Shown: positions 10,911 through 20,593, counted from the first letter of the stretch. The stretch is DNA of 64,000 nt from Ixodes scapularis (GCF_016920785.2 NW_024609846.1:90600888-90664887); one strand, 5' to 3'. Program-made: numbers and translations. Notes: a model not told the origin generated them from the sequence alone.

Positions 10911-11480
10911 CAGTCGGGGACAAATCCCCAGGACGTGCGAGCTGTGGCTGAAACGCATTGCTCTGCCATCTGCCGGTGGATTGCCTGGTTTTGAGATCAC
11001 ACAAAAGCGCATGCGCGTCCTACTCTGCCTGCAAGCATGTGTATTTTCACGCTCTTCTGCAGCACAGCGCCTAACTCGGAATTGGACGCATGGTACCGCC
11101 TCAGAGATAGCGCTGGCGGCTGATGAGCATCTGCTACACATTCCGAAACTGGAGATACCGCCTGCAGCGTTGCGCCGTATTTCGCCGTGTCAGCGCACCT
11201 TGCTTTATAACCAGTTCAGCTTATCGCTCACTTGAGCTGCCGTGACTTCTTGCTTTATAGGTGCCATGTCAGTAAGCGCTATCTCCGAGGCGGTACCACG
11301 CGCCCGATTCCGAGTTAGGCGCCGCACTACAGAAGAGCGGGAAAGCGCACATGTTGGCAGGCACAGTAGGACACGCATGCGCTTTTCTGTGATCTCGAAA
11401 CCAGCCGACTTGCAGGCAGATGGCAGAGCAATGCGTTTCAGTCGCAGCTCGCACGTCCTGGGGACTTTTGTCGCCGACTG
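10911..11480. mobile_element. Foldback MITE with about 210-bp inverted arms, TA target duplication
   Basis: The outer ends are CAGTCGGGGACAAA and TTTGTCGCCGACTG, each flanked by TA (10909-10910 and 11481-11482). The arms (about 10911-11125 and 11268-11480) are imperfect inverted copies. Shared words include CAGGACGTGCGAGCTG, GAAACGCATTGCTCTGCCAT and GCATGCGC. TA duplication and terminal symmetry fit a Tc1/mariner-mobilised MITE. It lies in intron 3 just downstream of exon 3 of the USP48-like gene. Confidence 0.75.
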
Positions 11481-11614
11481 TACCTTAGGGAGTTCTCAGA
11501 AGCACTCTAATGCAAAAAACATTGCAAAATGGACATCACTGAGAGGGTGGTGCCCGAGCAGCACAATTTCGACAGCTTGATCTCGTTTGCAGCGAGGAAC
11601 AAAGGAAAGAGTAC

Positions 11615-11674
11615 CTGCAGAAAACTGTTCAGGTAGCACGTCGCTCCCAAGTTCTTCAAGCCGACAAAGCTGCC
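11615..11674 (-). CDS. USP48: USP48-like deubiquitinase, exon 3 (catalytic Cys box)
   Basis: This 60-bp exon codes exactly 20 residues, GSFVGLKNLGATCYLNSFLQ. This is the Cys box of ubiquitin-specific (C19) proteases; in USP48 the nucleophile lies in NLGATCY. Counting from the exon 1 ATG, the Cys is residue 98, the number I recall for the human protein. It follows the acceptor CCATTGCAG (ending 11675) and the donor is CAG|GTACTC. Both junctions are phase 0. Intron 2 is only 82 bp (11675-11756). Confidence 0.93.
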
Positions 11675-11756
11675 CTGCAATGGCAATGGTGGCATGTGTT
11701 GCACGGTGAAAACACGCTTGCAACAACACAATCGCTCTCTGACGCCCCTCAATCAC

Positions 11757-11877
11757 CTCCGTCCTCCTCTCAGAGTTGGGATCCTCGATGTCGTGCCAGG
11801 CGCTGTCCTTCACGTCCTGGATCCATGCTCTTTCTCCAAGCCCCGAAAGGCAGCGAGGATTTCCCGAACAGTTCCGC
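11757..11877 (-). CDS. USP48: USP48-like deubiquitinase, exon 2
   Basis: The 121-bp exon lies between the acceptor TTCTCTTTCAAG (ending 11878) and the donor GAG|GTGATT (11756). It encodes RNCSGNPRCLSGLGERAWIQ and ends in DIEDPNSERRTE. The N-terminal USP48 pattern RRNCxGNPxCLxGxGE followed by xIxDPNxERR is matched at constant spacing. The first base completes an Arg codon with exon 1. Paired Cys residues are conserved. The block is specific to USP48 among USPs, so the orthology call rests mainly here. Confidence 0.93.
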
Positions 11878-11969
11878 CTTGAAAGAGAAGGTGCCGAACT
11901 TGAATCGACGCAACAACTTGACATCTATGACATCTAGCTTTTGTACTTGCCTAACCTTGCATCACGTAG

Positions 11970-12215
11970 AGCAAGGGTTTCCAAACTTTTCGACCCCAAG
12001 GAACACATACCCGAAGTCTACAGACCTTGTAAACAGTAATGTGCATACTAGGGAGTGCTTGGCTCATAGTTATCCATCAGTGAGCTCTTGGACTAGAAAA
12101 ACACTTGCTAAGGGGCAGGGATGGTCGAGGAAACTTGGGAATTTGGGGAACTCATGAGGGCACTCTGGGGAACCCCCCGGGTTCCTAGGAACATAGCTTG
12201 AGAACTTATGACATA
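11970..12215. mobile_element. hAT-like MITE remnant in intron 1
   Basis: The left edge AAGGGTTTCCAAACTTTTCG and the right part GGAACCCCCCGGGTTCC with GAGAAC resemble the widespread hAT MITE ends CAGxGGTTCCCAAACTTTTT. The ends are decayed and no 8-bp duplication was found, so the limits are approximate. Confidence 0.4.
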
Positions 12216-12439
12216 GAGAACTTGTTTATGTTTCTACCATAATCCTTCTTTGCGTGATAAGCTGCTAACACCTCCTTTCTACACATCATTGTGTCTCGAT
12301 CACCGATGCAAGGTCAGCATACCACCATGTAAAACTATGACATTTTCACAGTTCATTCATACCTCGAATCACACTTTCACGAAACCCCCTACTGCATTAC
12401 CAGTGTCAGCATTTTATAATTTTATTAACAGGTAATTAT

Positions 12440-12541
12440 TTGCATTCCTAGAACTTTATTTTTTCTATACATTGTAATCTAGTACCTCTGCAATGCCCTC
12501 AGGCCCCAAAGGAGTTTGAAATAAACAAATGAATAAACAGA
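12440..12541 (+). mobile_element. LINE 3' end fragment
   Basis: The sequence CTGCAATGCCCTCAGGCCCC, followed by a TTTGAAATAAACAAATGAATAAAC tail, looks like the 3' terminus of a CR1/Jockey-type LINE ending in AATAAA-like repeats. No coding part was recognised upstream. Confidence 0.45.
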
Positions 12542-13109
12542 CAAGCACGGATATGAAGACCACTTTGACGCCTGCCAGACGTCGTTATCGCAACGGTCGG
12601 TAGACTATCATATTCTTCTATCTGCGAGACAAAAAAAAAACGTGACGAGTGGACGGACATTAGATGTCACCCGACAGCTGTCAGACGGGCAGCCTGAATA
12701 ACAACATCACGTCACTGCCGCCTTACGAGATCGGGGCTTTGGAACTTGGAAGGAATACCACAGAAGCACGCTCGCGGCAGCGCAAAACAACGCAGCAGTG
12801 TAGGAGCCGACAAAATTTTCACTCTTGACGTAGATCCCCAGACCTAGCGATCATTACGAACGATTACTCCACGGACAACTAACGACTTTGGCATTCAAAT
12901 AATTGCGGGAGGTGCGTTATTAAAGGCATGAACAGAAGCGTCTCAGAAGGTTGATGACGGCGCAAGGTATGGGAAAAGGTATCTAGTCAGTCAGTCTTGT
13001 CAGCGAAGCGCCGGAATCGGTCAGTACACTTGCAGAGAAGTTGCCGGTCGTGTTATGTTAGAAAGCACGAGACGCGCTCGTGCTAAAGTTGAAGCACCAT
13101 CAGACTCAC

Positions 13110-13243
13110 CGACAAGTGTTCGCTTTGCAGGTAGCGCACTTGATTCTGTAAGCGGCCTCGACATGTTCCCGCGTAATGTTCAAGGGATCCACACTTTCCA
13201 CCCATTGCCATGCAGCTTTTTCAAGCTGCTGTTTGGACGGCAT
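13110..13243 (-). CDS. USP48: USP48-like deubiquitinase, exon 1 (start codon)
   Basis: The ATG at 13243-13241 opens a 134-bp coding exon, MPSKQQLEKAAWQWVESVDP, then a THVEAAYRI-type helix (here ITREHVEAAYRI). It ends at the canonical donor CG|GTGAGT (13109). Human USP48 begins with the same LQLEKAAWxWxE pattern, and the distance from YRI to the RRNC motif of exon 2 is identical (10 residues). USP48 is a nuclear/cytosolic deubiquitinase of the C19 family, known to act on ubiquitinated histone H2A and NF-kappaB components. The five exons total 518 coding bases (172 codons plus 2 bases) with all phases consistent. The rest of the catalytic domain (QQQDAQEF, His box) and the DUSP/ubiquitin-like parts are outside the window. 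Confidence 0.92.
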
Positions 13244-13655
13244 TTCGACTTCTGGTGGTTACACTGCCGCGTTTGCATCGATAGGACGCGTTTGTTTAAA
13301 CGTTGCAGTGCACAGCAATGTCGAGGTCATTGTTAGCAGCAGTTGGAAACCAGTGTAGTGTCAGAAGGTGGTTTCTCCGCTCCGTGGTAGCAGGACATTC
13401 AGCGCGAGACGGCTGAGGCGGTTGAATTTTCGAGAACCAGCCGAATCACGGGAAGTGTCCAAGATGTGTTCAGCAATCGTGCGACGTGAGCTTGCGTGAT
13501 CGGAGGGCTCGACGACTGACTTTTTAAACCAGCAGTGGTACGCTTGAAAAAACGACTCGCGGCAGCCACGGCGGAACCAGCGGAACGGCGGTAATCATCC
13601 CGGTTTATTATGGTGATGATGATGATGATAGTGACCCAACGAACAGGAACTTAAA
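13244..13655 (-). promoter_or_regulatory. Probable 5' UTR and promoter side of the USP48-like gene
   Basis: This is the sequence immediately upstream of the exon 1 ATG on the minus strand. It is moderately CpG-rich, with several CGAC and GCGG words, and contains no transposon end I can identify, unlike the surrounding introns. A GATGAT run lies at 13613-13630. No TATA box is obvious. The promoter call is by position only. Confidence 0.4.
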
Positions 13656-13800
13656 CCGTAACCGAAACCGAAAACCGTTTAGGAACAACATTTTTTCAGT
13701 AACAGTAACCGGAACGAAACCGTTATTTGAGATTTATTAAAACCGTAACCGTAAACTATTTACCGGTAACCGATATTAACCGAAAAAAAAAATATTAGTT
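13656..13800. repeat. ACCGTAACCG-rich repeat, possible hAT end
   Basis: Words such as AACCGTAACCG, AAACCGTTT and CCGGTAACCG recur through the segment. The style matches hAT subterminal repeats seen elsewhere in this window, but no ends or target duplication were found. Confidence 0.35.
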
Positions 13801-14654
13801 TTTCTCAAGAATGACCTCGAGGAGGGATCTTGAAATGTCGTTGCCATTTGACAGAGTTACCGTCAGCGAGTGGTGCACCTTGTAGTACATTTACGTAGTA
13901 CAATCTAAATTTAGGATTAAGAATACTTAGTTGGAATCAGTGGTGGGGCTAATAATGAAAAGTCTCCAGAGGGTGATTCCACGTCACTTTGTGCAATGAT
14001 GGTCCCGGTCATAATTTTGATACTGTTCTTAAAAATATATATGAAAACCATGTTCTTGGGAGGAACATTCGCTCTATATGAACGCCGTAACAATTTTTTT
14101 TTTCGCTGAGATATAAAATAAAGAAGTTCGAAGCGTGGAAATTGAGAGGATTTCACGATGCTCTTTTGCACAATCGTCATTTTCTCATCGAAGCTTTCAC
14201 GTCACCATAACTTTTGTAATACATTTTACAAAAAGATATGCAACACATACACAAAAAATTTAAAATATCAATAAAACATTTCTATGCAAACAAAAAAATC
14301 AAACACACGTTTTAGAGAAATATTCACAATTTTTTTGTTTTTTGTAAATAAACCGTCTTTCATAATACTTAACAAAACATATCAAAATGTGCGTCTTTAA
14401 ATATTTTTTTTTTCTAATATATAAAAATAACTGCAGCTGATTTCTCGGAACGTGGCAAAATGGGGCGTCGATATTCATAAAAACGTCATCTTTTATTTAT
14501 TTTTTTTAACTCCCCTTGGCACTTTGCGGTAACTTGAACTAACTTGTGATGGCAAAATATTGAGTAACATTTGACTTCCAAACGGAAAAAGCTACGACAA
14601 ACCTCCACTCGAAGCGCGCCGACGTCAGCGGCTTTGCCGCGCAGCACCAAACAT
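13801..14654. other. AT-rich intergenic DNA
   Basis: No gene is recognised. The stretch 14200-14520 is strongly AT-rich with homopolymer runs. The 87-codon minus-strand frame at 14180-13917 shows no known domain. Confidence 0.4.
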
Positions 14655-15052
14655 TTCTCGTTCACACAGACCCGTTTTCTTGCGTTACGTTACGAAAAGT
14701 CACCGGGAAATCTGTGCTTCGTATTAAGCGTGGCTACCGATTCAAGGAGATAGCCTGGCACGCGACATTCGAGACACGAATGTTTCGGTGACGACGAGCT
14801 AGGACGGTGAGTTAACGTGGCAACCAAGGACACAAGGCTCGTCGTAACGTAACGTAAGGAGTTGAGCACGGTTCAACTTTTCACACAGCACCGTTTTCTT
14901 TACGTTACGTCGAAGTCACCGAAACATTCGTGTCTCGAATGTCGCGTGCCAGGCTATCTCTTTGAATTGGTAGCCACGCTTAATACGAAGCACAGATTTC
15001 CCGGTGACTTTTCGTAACGTAACCTAAACAAAACGGGTCTGTGTGAACGAGC
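14655..15052. mobile_element. Foldback MITE with about 138-bp inverted arms
   Basis: Bases about 14655-14795 reappear as reverse complement at about 14915-15052. Shared words include CGTTCACACAGACCCGTTTT, GTCACCGGGAAATCTGTGCT and GGCTACCGATTCAAGGAGAT (the latter with one or two changes). The central 115 bp has further CGTAACGTAACG words. The element ends look like (C)TCGTTCACAC. No target duplication was fixed. Confidence 0.7.
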
Positions 15053-15202
15053 CTTTAGTTATGGCATGTATTTTATATTTCTCAAATTATATTTTTCAAA
15101 AGGGGTGAGTTAAATGACTCGAAAAGGGACTGGGAGCTGGAATACCATTCCTTAGTTTACAATTCACAAAAACAAAACGGCCACACTCTGCAAATTCGCA
15201 AA

Positions 15203-15700
15203 CTATGCATACATAAGCTTAAAACTCTTAATTGCACAAAAGGTCATGTATGCATGTGGCCTCTCGGCATATGATGACTTCCACAGATGAGATGCCTGGA
15301 TTCCTTTCACAGGTTTTATGGTCGTTCCCTCGGCTTCCTTCACCGTACGAAACTCTCGAACCCACTCCGCAGATAGGTGGAACATGCTTACTTGTTACTT
15401 TTTCACACAGCACTTCCACAAAGTCTTTAGCCGTGACAATCGTTGAGTTGAGCGAAGATCTCAAGTTGGTGAGCGTTGCGCACTACCTACTCCATCACAA
15501 GCGCTTTCTCCGTGTCCAGTTGCTGAAAAGATCCACCTTGCCGAAGAGTACGGCTTCCGAGACAATTCGTGCAATTGGAAGCGAATCTTGAAATGCGCCG
15601 CCACTCCGTCTGATACAAACTTTATTTCAGAAAAGACTGGGTAATGTTCATCAACATACCCATATATGGCCTCTGTGGCTAGAAGAGCGTGAGCTGTGTC
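15203..15700 (-). pseudogene. Pseudogene of an arthropod element-associated protein with SDG and ATGHG motifs
   Basis: Minus-strand frames, from high to low coordinate, read DTAHALLATEAIYGYVDEHY, FSEIKFVSDGVAAHFKIRF and WIFSATGHGESACDGVG. After frameshifts near 15465 and 15385 come LRSSLNSTIVTAKDFVEVL and MFHLSAEWVREFRTVKEAEG. The order FxSDGxxxxFK ... W.F.AT.HGK...D..GG matches a family of uncharacterised, often multi-copy arthropod proteins associated with repeats. Their biochemical function is not known to me. At least two frameshifts make it dead. The N-terminal side is cut by the hAT terminus at 15701. The duplication boundary at 15530 falls inside this pseudogene, so the second copy (57273 on) keeps only its N-terminal side. 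Confidence 0.6.
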
Positions 15701-15785
15701 CAGTGGCGGATACAAGGGGGGGGGGGGGGGGGGGGGCGGTAGGGGCGATCGCCCCCCCCCCCCCCAAACGCCTCGCCAGGCAAGC
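15701..15785. repeat. Lone hAT-type terminus (left end)
   Basis: It begins CAGTGGCGGATACAAGG, then a G run, GGCGATCGCCCC, a C run and CGCCTCGCCAGGCAAGC. This 85-bp block is the reverse complement of the right end of the hAT element at 17323-18051. Its own partner end and 8-bp duplication are not found, so it is probably the remaining end of a deleted or rearranged copy. Confidence 0.6.
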
Positions 15786-16136
15786 AGTTTTCAGGTACCG
15801 GCAGTTTTCATTAAATCGAGAACAAGCACACCGCCCTTGACCCGTCGCATAATGCACTAGTCTCAACGGGCATAAAAAGGATATATCTTCATATGGCAAT
15901 TTTTTTCTTTCCAAGGAAAAAAATACTCGTATTTTAAACGTTTTTGTTTTTGTCAGATAGAAGCCCGAGCTCATAGCTTTATCTTCGGCAGTTGCTCCTG
16001 CTAAGCAACAGTCCGTGCAGCCGATGTGCCTCCCTGAGCACTTGTGGCCTAGTTGTGGTAGTGCCGTTCCGGTTGATTTACATGAGAAAAGGCCAAGAAG
16101 CAAATATTTAAGCGAAAGTAGTACTCCGTTTAAAAA

Positions 16137-16141
<5 letters not shown>

Positions 16142-16231
<90 letters not shown>

Positions 16232-16232
16232 C
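16142..16232. repeat. (CA)n microsatellite
   Basis: About 45 uninterrupted CA units. The counterpart in copy B (57880-57968) is slightly shorter. Confidence 0.97.
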
Positions 16233-16384
16233 AGATTAGTACAAAATGTGTGAACACGTTATATAAGCAGAAGCTGCAGGCTGCAGAGCTCTTTTTCGGT
16301 TGAAAATGAATCGACAATATAAAACTATATTTAATGGCGCTCGAGGCATGGGAATTTATGTTCGAATCCGCGGGAGGCTTGCGG

Positions 16385-16444
16385 GTCACATCCCAAATAG
16401 TCGCGGGCCGCATGCGGCCCGCGGGCCGCGTGTTTGAGACCCCT
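16385..16444. repeat. hAT-type terminus with GCGGCCCGC palindromes
   Basis: Read on the minus strand the block starts CAGGGGTCTCAAACACGCGG and continues with GGCCCGCGGGCCGCATGCGG-type palindromes. That is a common hAT MITE end. Only one end is present, and no target duplication is seen. Confidence 0.5.
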
Positions 16445-17137
16445 GCCGTAGACGAAAGAATTGAGGGAGTTTTCGTAGATCGCGTTTCCCTCTCCGCTAA
16501 GCCCTCCGCAACGATGAAGCCGCTACTGCGCCTGCGCGCCGATAGGCTTGGCTGTACAGTTCCGGGTAGCGTAGCGGGTTGCGGAGAGCGCTGCGGGACG
16601 GCGAAAACGATACACGAAAACTCCCTAAGGAAGCGAAGAGTGGCGTGCGTGCTTTCGCATTCACAACTTATAAGAAGTGCTTAGGCGTACCTCGAGCCTT
16701 TTTTTTTTTTCGCGAATCTTTGTCTTTTTTTTTTTTTTTTTTTATATACATAACGTCCAAAATTGTATGCTTCATCTAACTAATAAAATGACCTGAAAGT
16801 TGAAATCAACAATGTTCAGTTCGGGATTTATTTATTTTAACTTTTAGCGAATTTTAGAAATGATCCCTCTTTTTGGGTGCCTTTCTTGCTTGGTTTTTCT
16901 TTCTTGTTCAAGTTATGTCAAAGTTGCTATGTTTCAAGTTTGAAAGAAAACGTGACCGTACGAGTCAAAGAAAAGTCGCAATGTGTTCAGTCGCAACGCG
17001 CATCCTTTTTTTTTTTATTTCTTTTTTTCGACTTCGGGGACTTCACCATTCCTCCCCGAGTTGACTAACAAGAAGAGCAAAGCCGTAATCGTTTTATGAC
17101 TCTTCCTGGAGACTATTTAAGCCAATATGATTTCCAT
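16445..17137. other. Unassigned DNA inside duplication copy A
   Basis: It contains the GCTTTCGCATTCACAACT repeat tail (16648-16690) shared with the MITE at 4466-4885, poly-T runs and no recognisable gene. Confidence 0.4.
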
Positions 17138-17259
17138 AAGTCATGGATGAAGAAAGAATAAAACAATTAACACAGGGACAAAACAACCACATGTTTCATG
17201 AAAGATGTGGTTGTGTTGTCCCTGTTTTAATTGTTTTATTCTTTCTTCATCCATGACTT
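17138..17259. repeat. Inverted repeat, about 55-bp arms
   Basis: AAGTCATGGATGAAGAAAGA onward to ACAACCACAT is mirrored by ATGTGGTTGT to TCTTTCTTCATCCATGACTT, around a 12-nt loop. There are small mismatches (ACACAGGG against CCCTGTTTT). The structure is probably a foldback insertion or a templated inversion. A copy lies at 58876-58997. Confidence 0.8.
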
Positions 17260-17322
17260 AAACCAACACGCTCTTCTCCCAAGCAGTGATTTCCATACCT
17301 TACTTAATTGGATTGCCGGAAC

Positions 17323-18051
17323 CAGGGGCGGATCCAGACCTCCATTTTAGGGGGGGCGGTTCCTCGGTGTAAAACGGCGGGGGGGGGGGGGGGGGAGTGT
17401 TTATATTTTTTGTGCAGTTATCGTTTTTACTAAACTCTGATAACATAATACAGATCTTGATAGCTTTAGTATCGGTTTACCTGTCGGGGATGAACTCTTT
17501 TAATTAAAACCTTTCGGGTGACCACGCTAGAGGTAAGTATCTAGAAAATTATGGTGGCACTATCCTTTCTGAACACCATAACACAAGGAATTTTGTAGTT
17601 CATTTTTTTTGCAGACAACCTCCAAAGAGAGAGAGAGGGAGACAGAGCGAGAGAGAGAGAGAAAGTGGACTATATATGTTGAAGGTATTTTCCCCCCGTG
17701 CTCGACGTGCTGGCCTTGTTTGGAAGTGTGCCTGCAGTCGAGGACCCTGATATTTGGTGCGCCTCCCCACTGACTCTCCACTTCGAAACTCCTGGCGCCG
17801 TCCCTGTCGGGAAGACGTACCGTGATCTTGACGGAGGTAAACCCCGCTGTGGAAGCGCCCAGCAGGCGCGTCCGCCCACCGCTGTTGTAATCTTTTGTCC
17901 CTCGCGTCGATTGCTTACGTTTTTTCTTCGAGTTGACGAAGAACCCCCCCGGGGGGGGGGGGGGGGGGGGGGCTTGCCTGGCGAGGCGTTTGGGGGGGGG
18001 GGGGCGATCGCCCCCACCGCCCCCCCCCCCCCCCCCTTGGATCCGCCACTG
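17323..18051. mobile_element. Non-autonomous hAT element, 729 bp, 8-bp TSD GCCGGAAC
   Basis: The left end CAGGGGCGGATCCAGACC and right end TTGGATCCGCCACTG are flanked by exact 8-bp duplications GCCGGAAC (17315-17322 and 18052-18059). Long poly-G and poly-C tracts with GGCGATCGCC lie just inside the right end. No transposase is present. Its open frames come from GC-rich tracts. The copy at 59061-59789 carries the same duplication, so the insertion predates the 6.7-kb duplication. Confidence 0.9.
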
Positions 18052-18639
18052 GCCGGAACCTATTATTTCTTAGATTTACGTGTATTTACTCAGACTAGTG
18101 CTGAGAGCCATCCTATTATGCTTGTAAAAATTGGCGAACTAAATAAAACTATGAGCCGCAATAAAAACGTTACACAAAGAGAAAATGAAAATCAATGGTT
18201 CCTTTTGGACCCACGTTTAATTATATTTCTTGTCAAGTAATCAAAAAATCCAATGAGAACATTTCAAGTGGAAGTGGTTGTAGTCATGAATGTTGTTTTC
18301 ATAATTTTCGTAACTCGCACATAATAAATTTAGCACAGGTTCCATGCCACGGGTCAGGGCCACGTTTTTTCCTCCCGTTGTCCCGTGACTGGTCCCTATG
18401 CGTTACCGCTGTTGTTCGGATGGCTTGCACACAACTCGGGCCTTATTTGCATGACAGGTAACCTCGTTCCACTGGTGCAACGTTGAACAAAAAGTTTGAC
18501 GGACGAGTCATCCTCAGTCATAGTGACGCTCGCTTGTGAAAGAAGTGTGACGAGGGAAAAAAGTGAAAGCCGTTTACAACTCCCTGTAACACCGAATTAG
18601 AGCGCAGCTCTTGAGGAGGAGGGAAGGGTGACCTGGGGG
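18052..18639. other. Unassigned DNA between the hAT element and the CRE tract
   Basis: No domain or repeat end recognised. Confidence 0.4.
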
Positions 18640-19180
18640 GGGGTCACTTGACCTGGGGGGGTCACGTGACCTTGGGGGGTCACGTGACGATGCCGATGAT
18701 GCCATCAGTGACGTCACTGATGACGTCATCAGTGACGATGACGATGCGGATTCCGATGACGTCATCAGTGACGTCATCAGCGATGATGACGATGACGATG
18801 CGGATGTCAGTGACGTCATCAGTGACGTCACTGATGACGTCATCCGTGATAATGACGATGACGATGCGGATGCCGGTGACGTCACTGATGACGTCATCAG
18901 TGATGATGGCGATGACGATGCGGATGCCGGGGACGTCATCAGTGACGTCACTGATGACGTCATCAGTGATGATGGCGATGACGATGCGGATGCCGGTGAC
19001 GTCATCAGTGACGATGACGTCATCGAGGAGGCCACGTGACTTCGGGGGGGGGGGGTCACGTGACCTCGGGGGGAGGGGTCACGTGACCTCGGAAGGGGGG
19101 TCGCGTGACCTTGAGATGACCTTGGGGGGTCACGTGACCTTGGGGTGACCTTGGTTACGCCGACGCCGACGCCGACGCCG
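18640..19180. repeat. CRE/E-box minisatellite: 13 TGACGTCA octamers flanked by GTCACGTGAC boxes
   Basis: Between 18709 and 19022 the palindrome TGACGTCA occurs 13 times (starts about 18709, 18721, 18757, 18769, 18811, 18823, 18835, 18877, 18889, 18943, 18955, 18997, 19015). The occurrences sit in units of GATGACGATGCGGATGCC-type spacer. Both sides carry repeated GGTCACGTGACC boxes (E-box CACGTG) with G-runs, and the block ends in (GCCGAC)n. TGACGTCA is the consensus CREB/ATF site. Whether these sites act is unknown, and the array may be a simple palindrome-driven minisatellite. Long frames on both strands (18574-19185) come from the repeat. Confidence 0.85.
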
Positions 19181-19352
19181 CTCAAGCCGGGAACGGGCCC
19201 CTAAGAGCTCCGCTCTAAAAGTATTTGAAGTATGCGCATTTCTACTGGACGCTCATATAAAATTAAGGCTTCAGTATTTCTTCTACGGTTAAATATGATT
19301 GCAGGGCCCTTTTAAAGGTGGACGCTTAAATATAATTACAGGGCCCCTTTAA

Positions 19353-19920
19353 AGGGGTACTCCAACGATTTTTTGAGCTACCTTAACTAACTATATTTTC
19401 TGACTCCCCTGCCTTTAGCCTTTCCGGTATGCTATTTAGCATCGCGAAATTCATAATAGGTATTGTGAAATCGGCAAATGAAAATGGTGCAAAAATCAAT
19501 ATTCAAATATTCGCGCACTTTTCAGTGCCGTGACGTCAGAGGCAGGCAGGCTTGCCAGTCGAGCAAGTAGTCTAAAAATAGAATATGCCAATCATTTGTT
19601 CCGCGCTGGAGCGCGGATACGGGAGCGAGCTTCCAAAGCACTCATTTGACACCAAGAAACTGCTTCAAATCCGCTGGGAACAACTTCTGTAGTCCAAAAA
19701 GTTAACCCCTGCCTTTCACTGACGTCACTTTTTCATTGTTGCCAGTAGAGACTTTCAGTTTGAAAAACATGGTGAAGACCAAAACTGTAAATTCAATAAC
19801 TTCGCGAAAAAACAATATTTTGACCCAATATTTGGGATACTATTTTAGCAATGTTTGTTGGTTAGTTTAGCAAAATTTCAAGCAAATCGTAGACAATGAA
19901 AAAAACGGTGGAGTACCCCT
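19353..19920. mobile_element. 568-bp MITE with TTAA target sites (piggyBac-like)
   Basis: The ends AGGGGTACTCCAACG and the inverted GGTGGAGTACCCCT are each flanked by TTAA (19349-19352 and 19921-19924). TTAA duplication is the piggyBac signature. Outside it, further inverted blocks with GCAGGGCCC and TTAAGCGTCCACC words (about 19290-19350 and 19925-19995) suggest it inserted in or next to an older repeat. No coding capacity. Confidence 0.75.
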
Positions 19921-19995
19921 TTAAAGGGGTCCTGCAATCATATTTAAGCGTCCACCTTTAAAGGGGCCCTGCAATCATATTTAAGCGTCCACCTT

Positions 19996-20593
19996 TTTTT
20001 CGATTTCCATATCTCTTGGGGTTCGGGCAAGCCAGCGGGCACGGAGAGAGTAACTAAATGAGAGTGCGTCATATTTTAACCGGACGACGCGGGAACCTCC
20101 TCCACCTACGGGGGCGACCCGCGGTGCCGAAAGCGCGCGATATGTGAAATCTTTGGTACTACTGGTCAGAGCCGGTAAAAGCTTCTTTTTAATCGGAATA
20201 CAAACTATAGGTGGCGCGAACCGTTTCAATTATTTATTAAAGTAGTTTTTGTTCAGTATTTTAGATTAGAAAAGAAACAAATGCAGTTTATAAACTACGG
20301 AAACAAGAAATGACCCGTTGACTTACCCGCCACCAAGCGGTGGAAAAGGCGGAAAAGGAGTAATGGGATCATGCACCGACGAGCGGCGAGCGTAGAAAGG
20401 TCCCGGATGTACGCGGCGGCGCTGCGATCGTATACGAGCTCGAGGATCTGACCGGTTCCGAGCGTTCCGAAGGCCTTCGGCGACCAGGTTTGGCCGGGCC
20501 GTTTGGCGGTATGGCAGCGCGAAGTGGCTGCCGTTCTGAACTGATCTTTACCCCGTGTTTGCTGTCGTTTGTGGCCAATGAAGTGTCATGCAG
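19996..20593. other. Unassigned DNA inside duplication copy A
   Basis: GC-rich in 20340-20520 without a recognisable domain. No element ends seen. Confidence 0.35.

Larger units (their letters stand above)
11878..13109 (-). other. Intron 1 of the USP48-like gene
   Basis: The intron is bounded by the donor CG|GTGAGT at 13109 and the acceptor at 11878. It contains an hAT-like MITE (about 11970-12215) and a LINE 3' tail (12440-12541). The rest (12542-13109) has no recognised feature. Confidence 0.8.

Noticed and set aside
15651..16413. Cys-Val or Thr-His repeat proteins
   Set aside because: They are translations of the (CA)n microsatellite.
15701..18051. A single 2.35-kb hAT element bounded by the two matching inverted ends
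   Set aside because: The 8-bp flanks differ (GCTGTGTC and GCCGGAAC), whereas 17323-18051 has an exact 8-bp duplication, so the shorter element is the true unit.
18640..19180. CRISPR array
   Set aside because: The regularly spaced palindromes have no unique spacers of constant length and the context is eukaryotic.
18574..19185. Long open frames (203 and 166 codons) over the CRE tract
   Set aside because: They encode MTSS/SASS or TMRM-type repeats in both strands, produced by the repeat period. No start context or domain.
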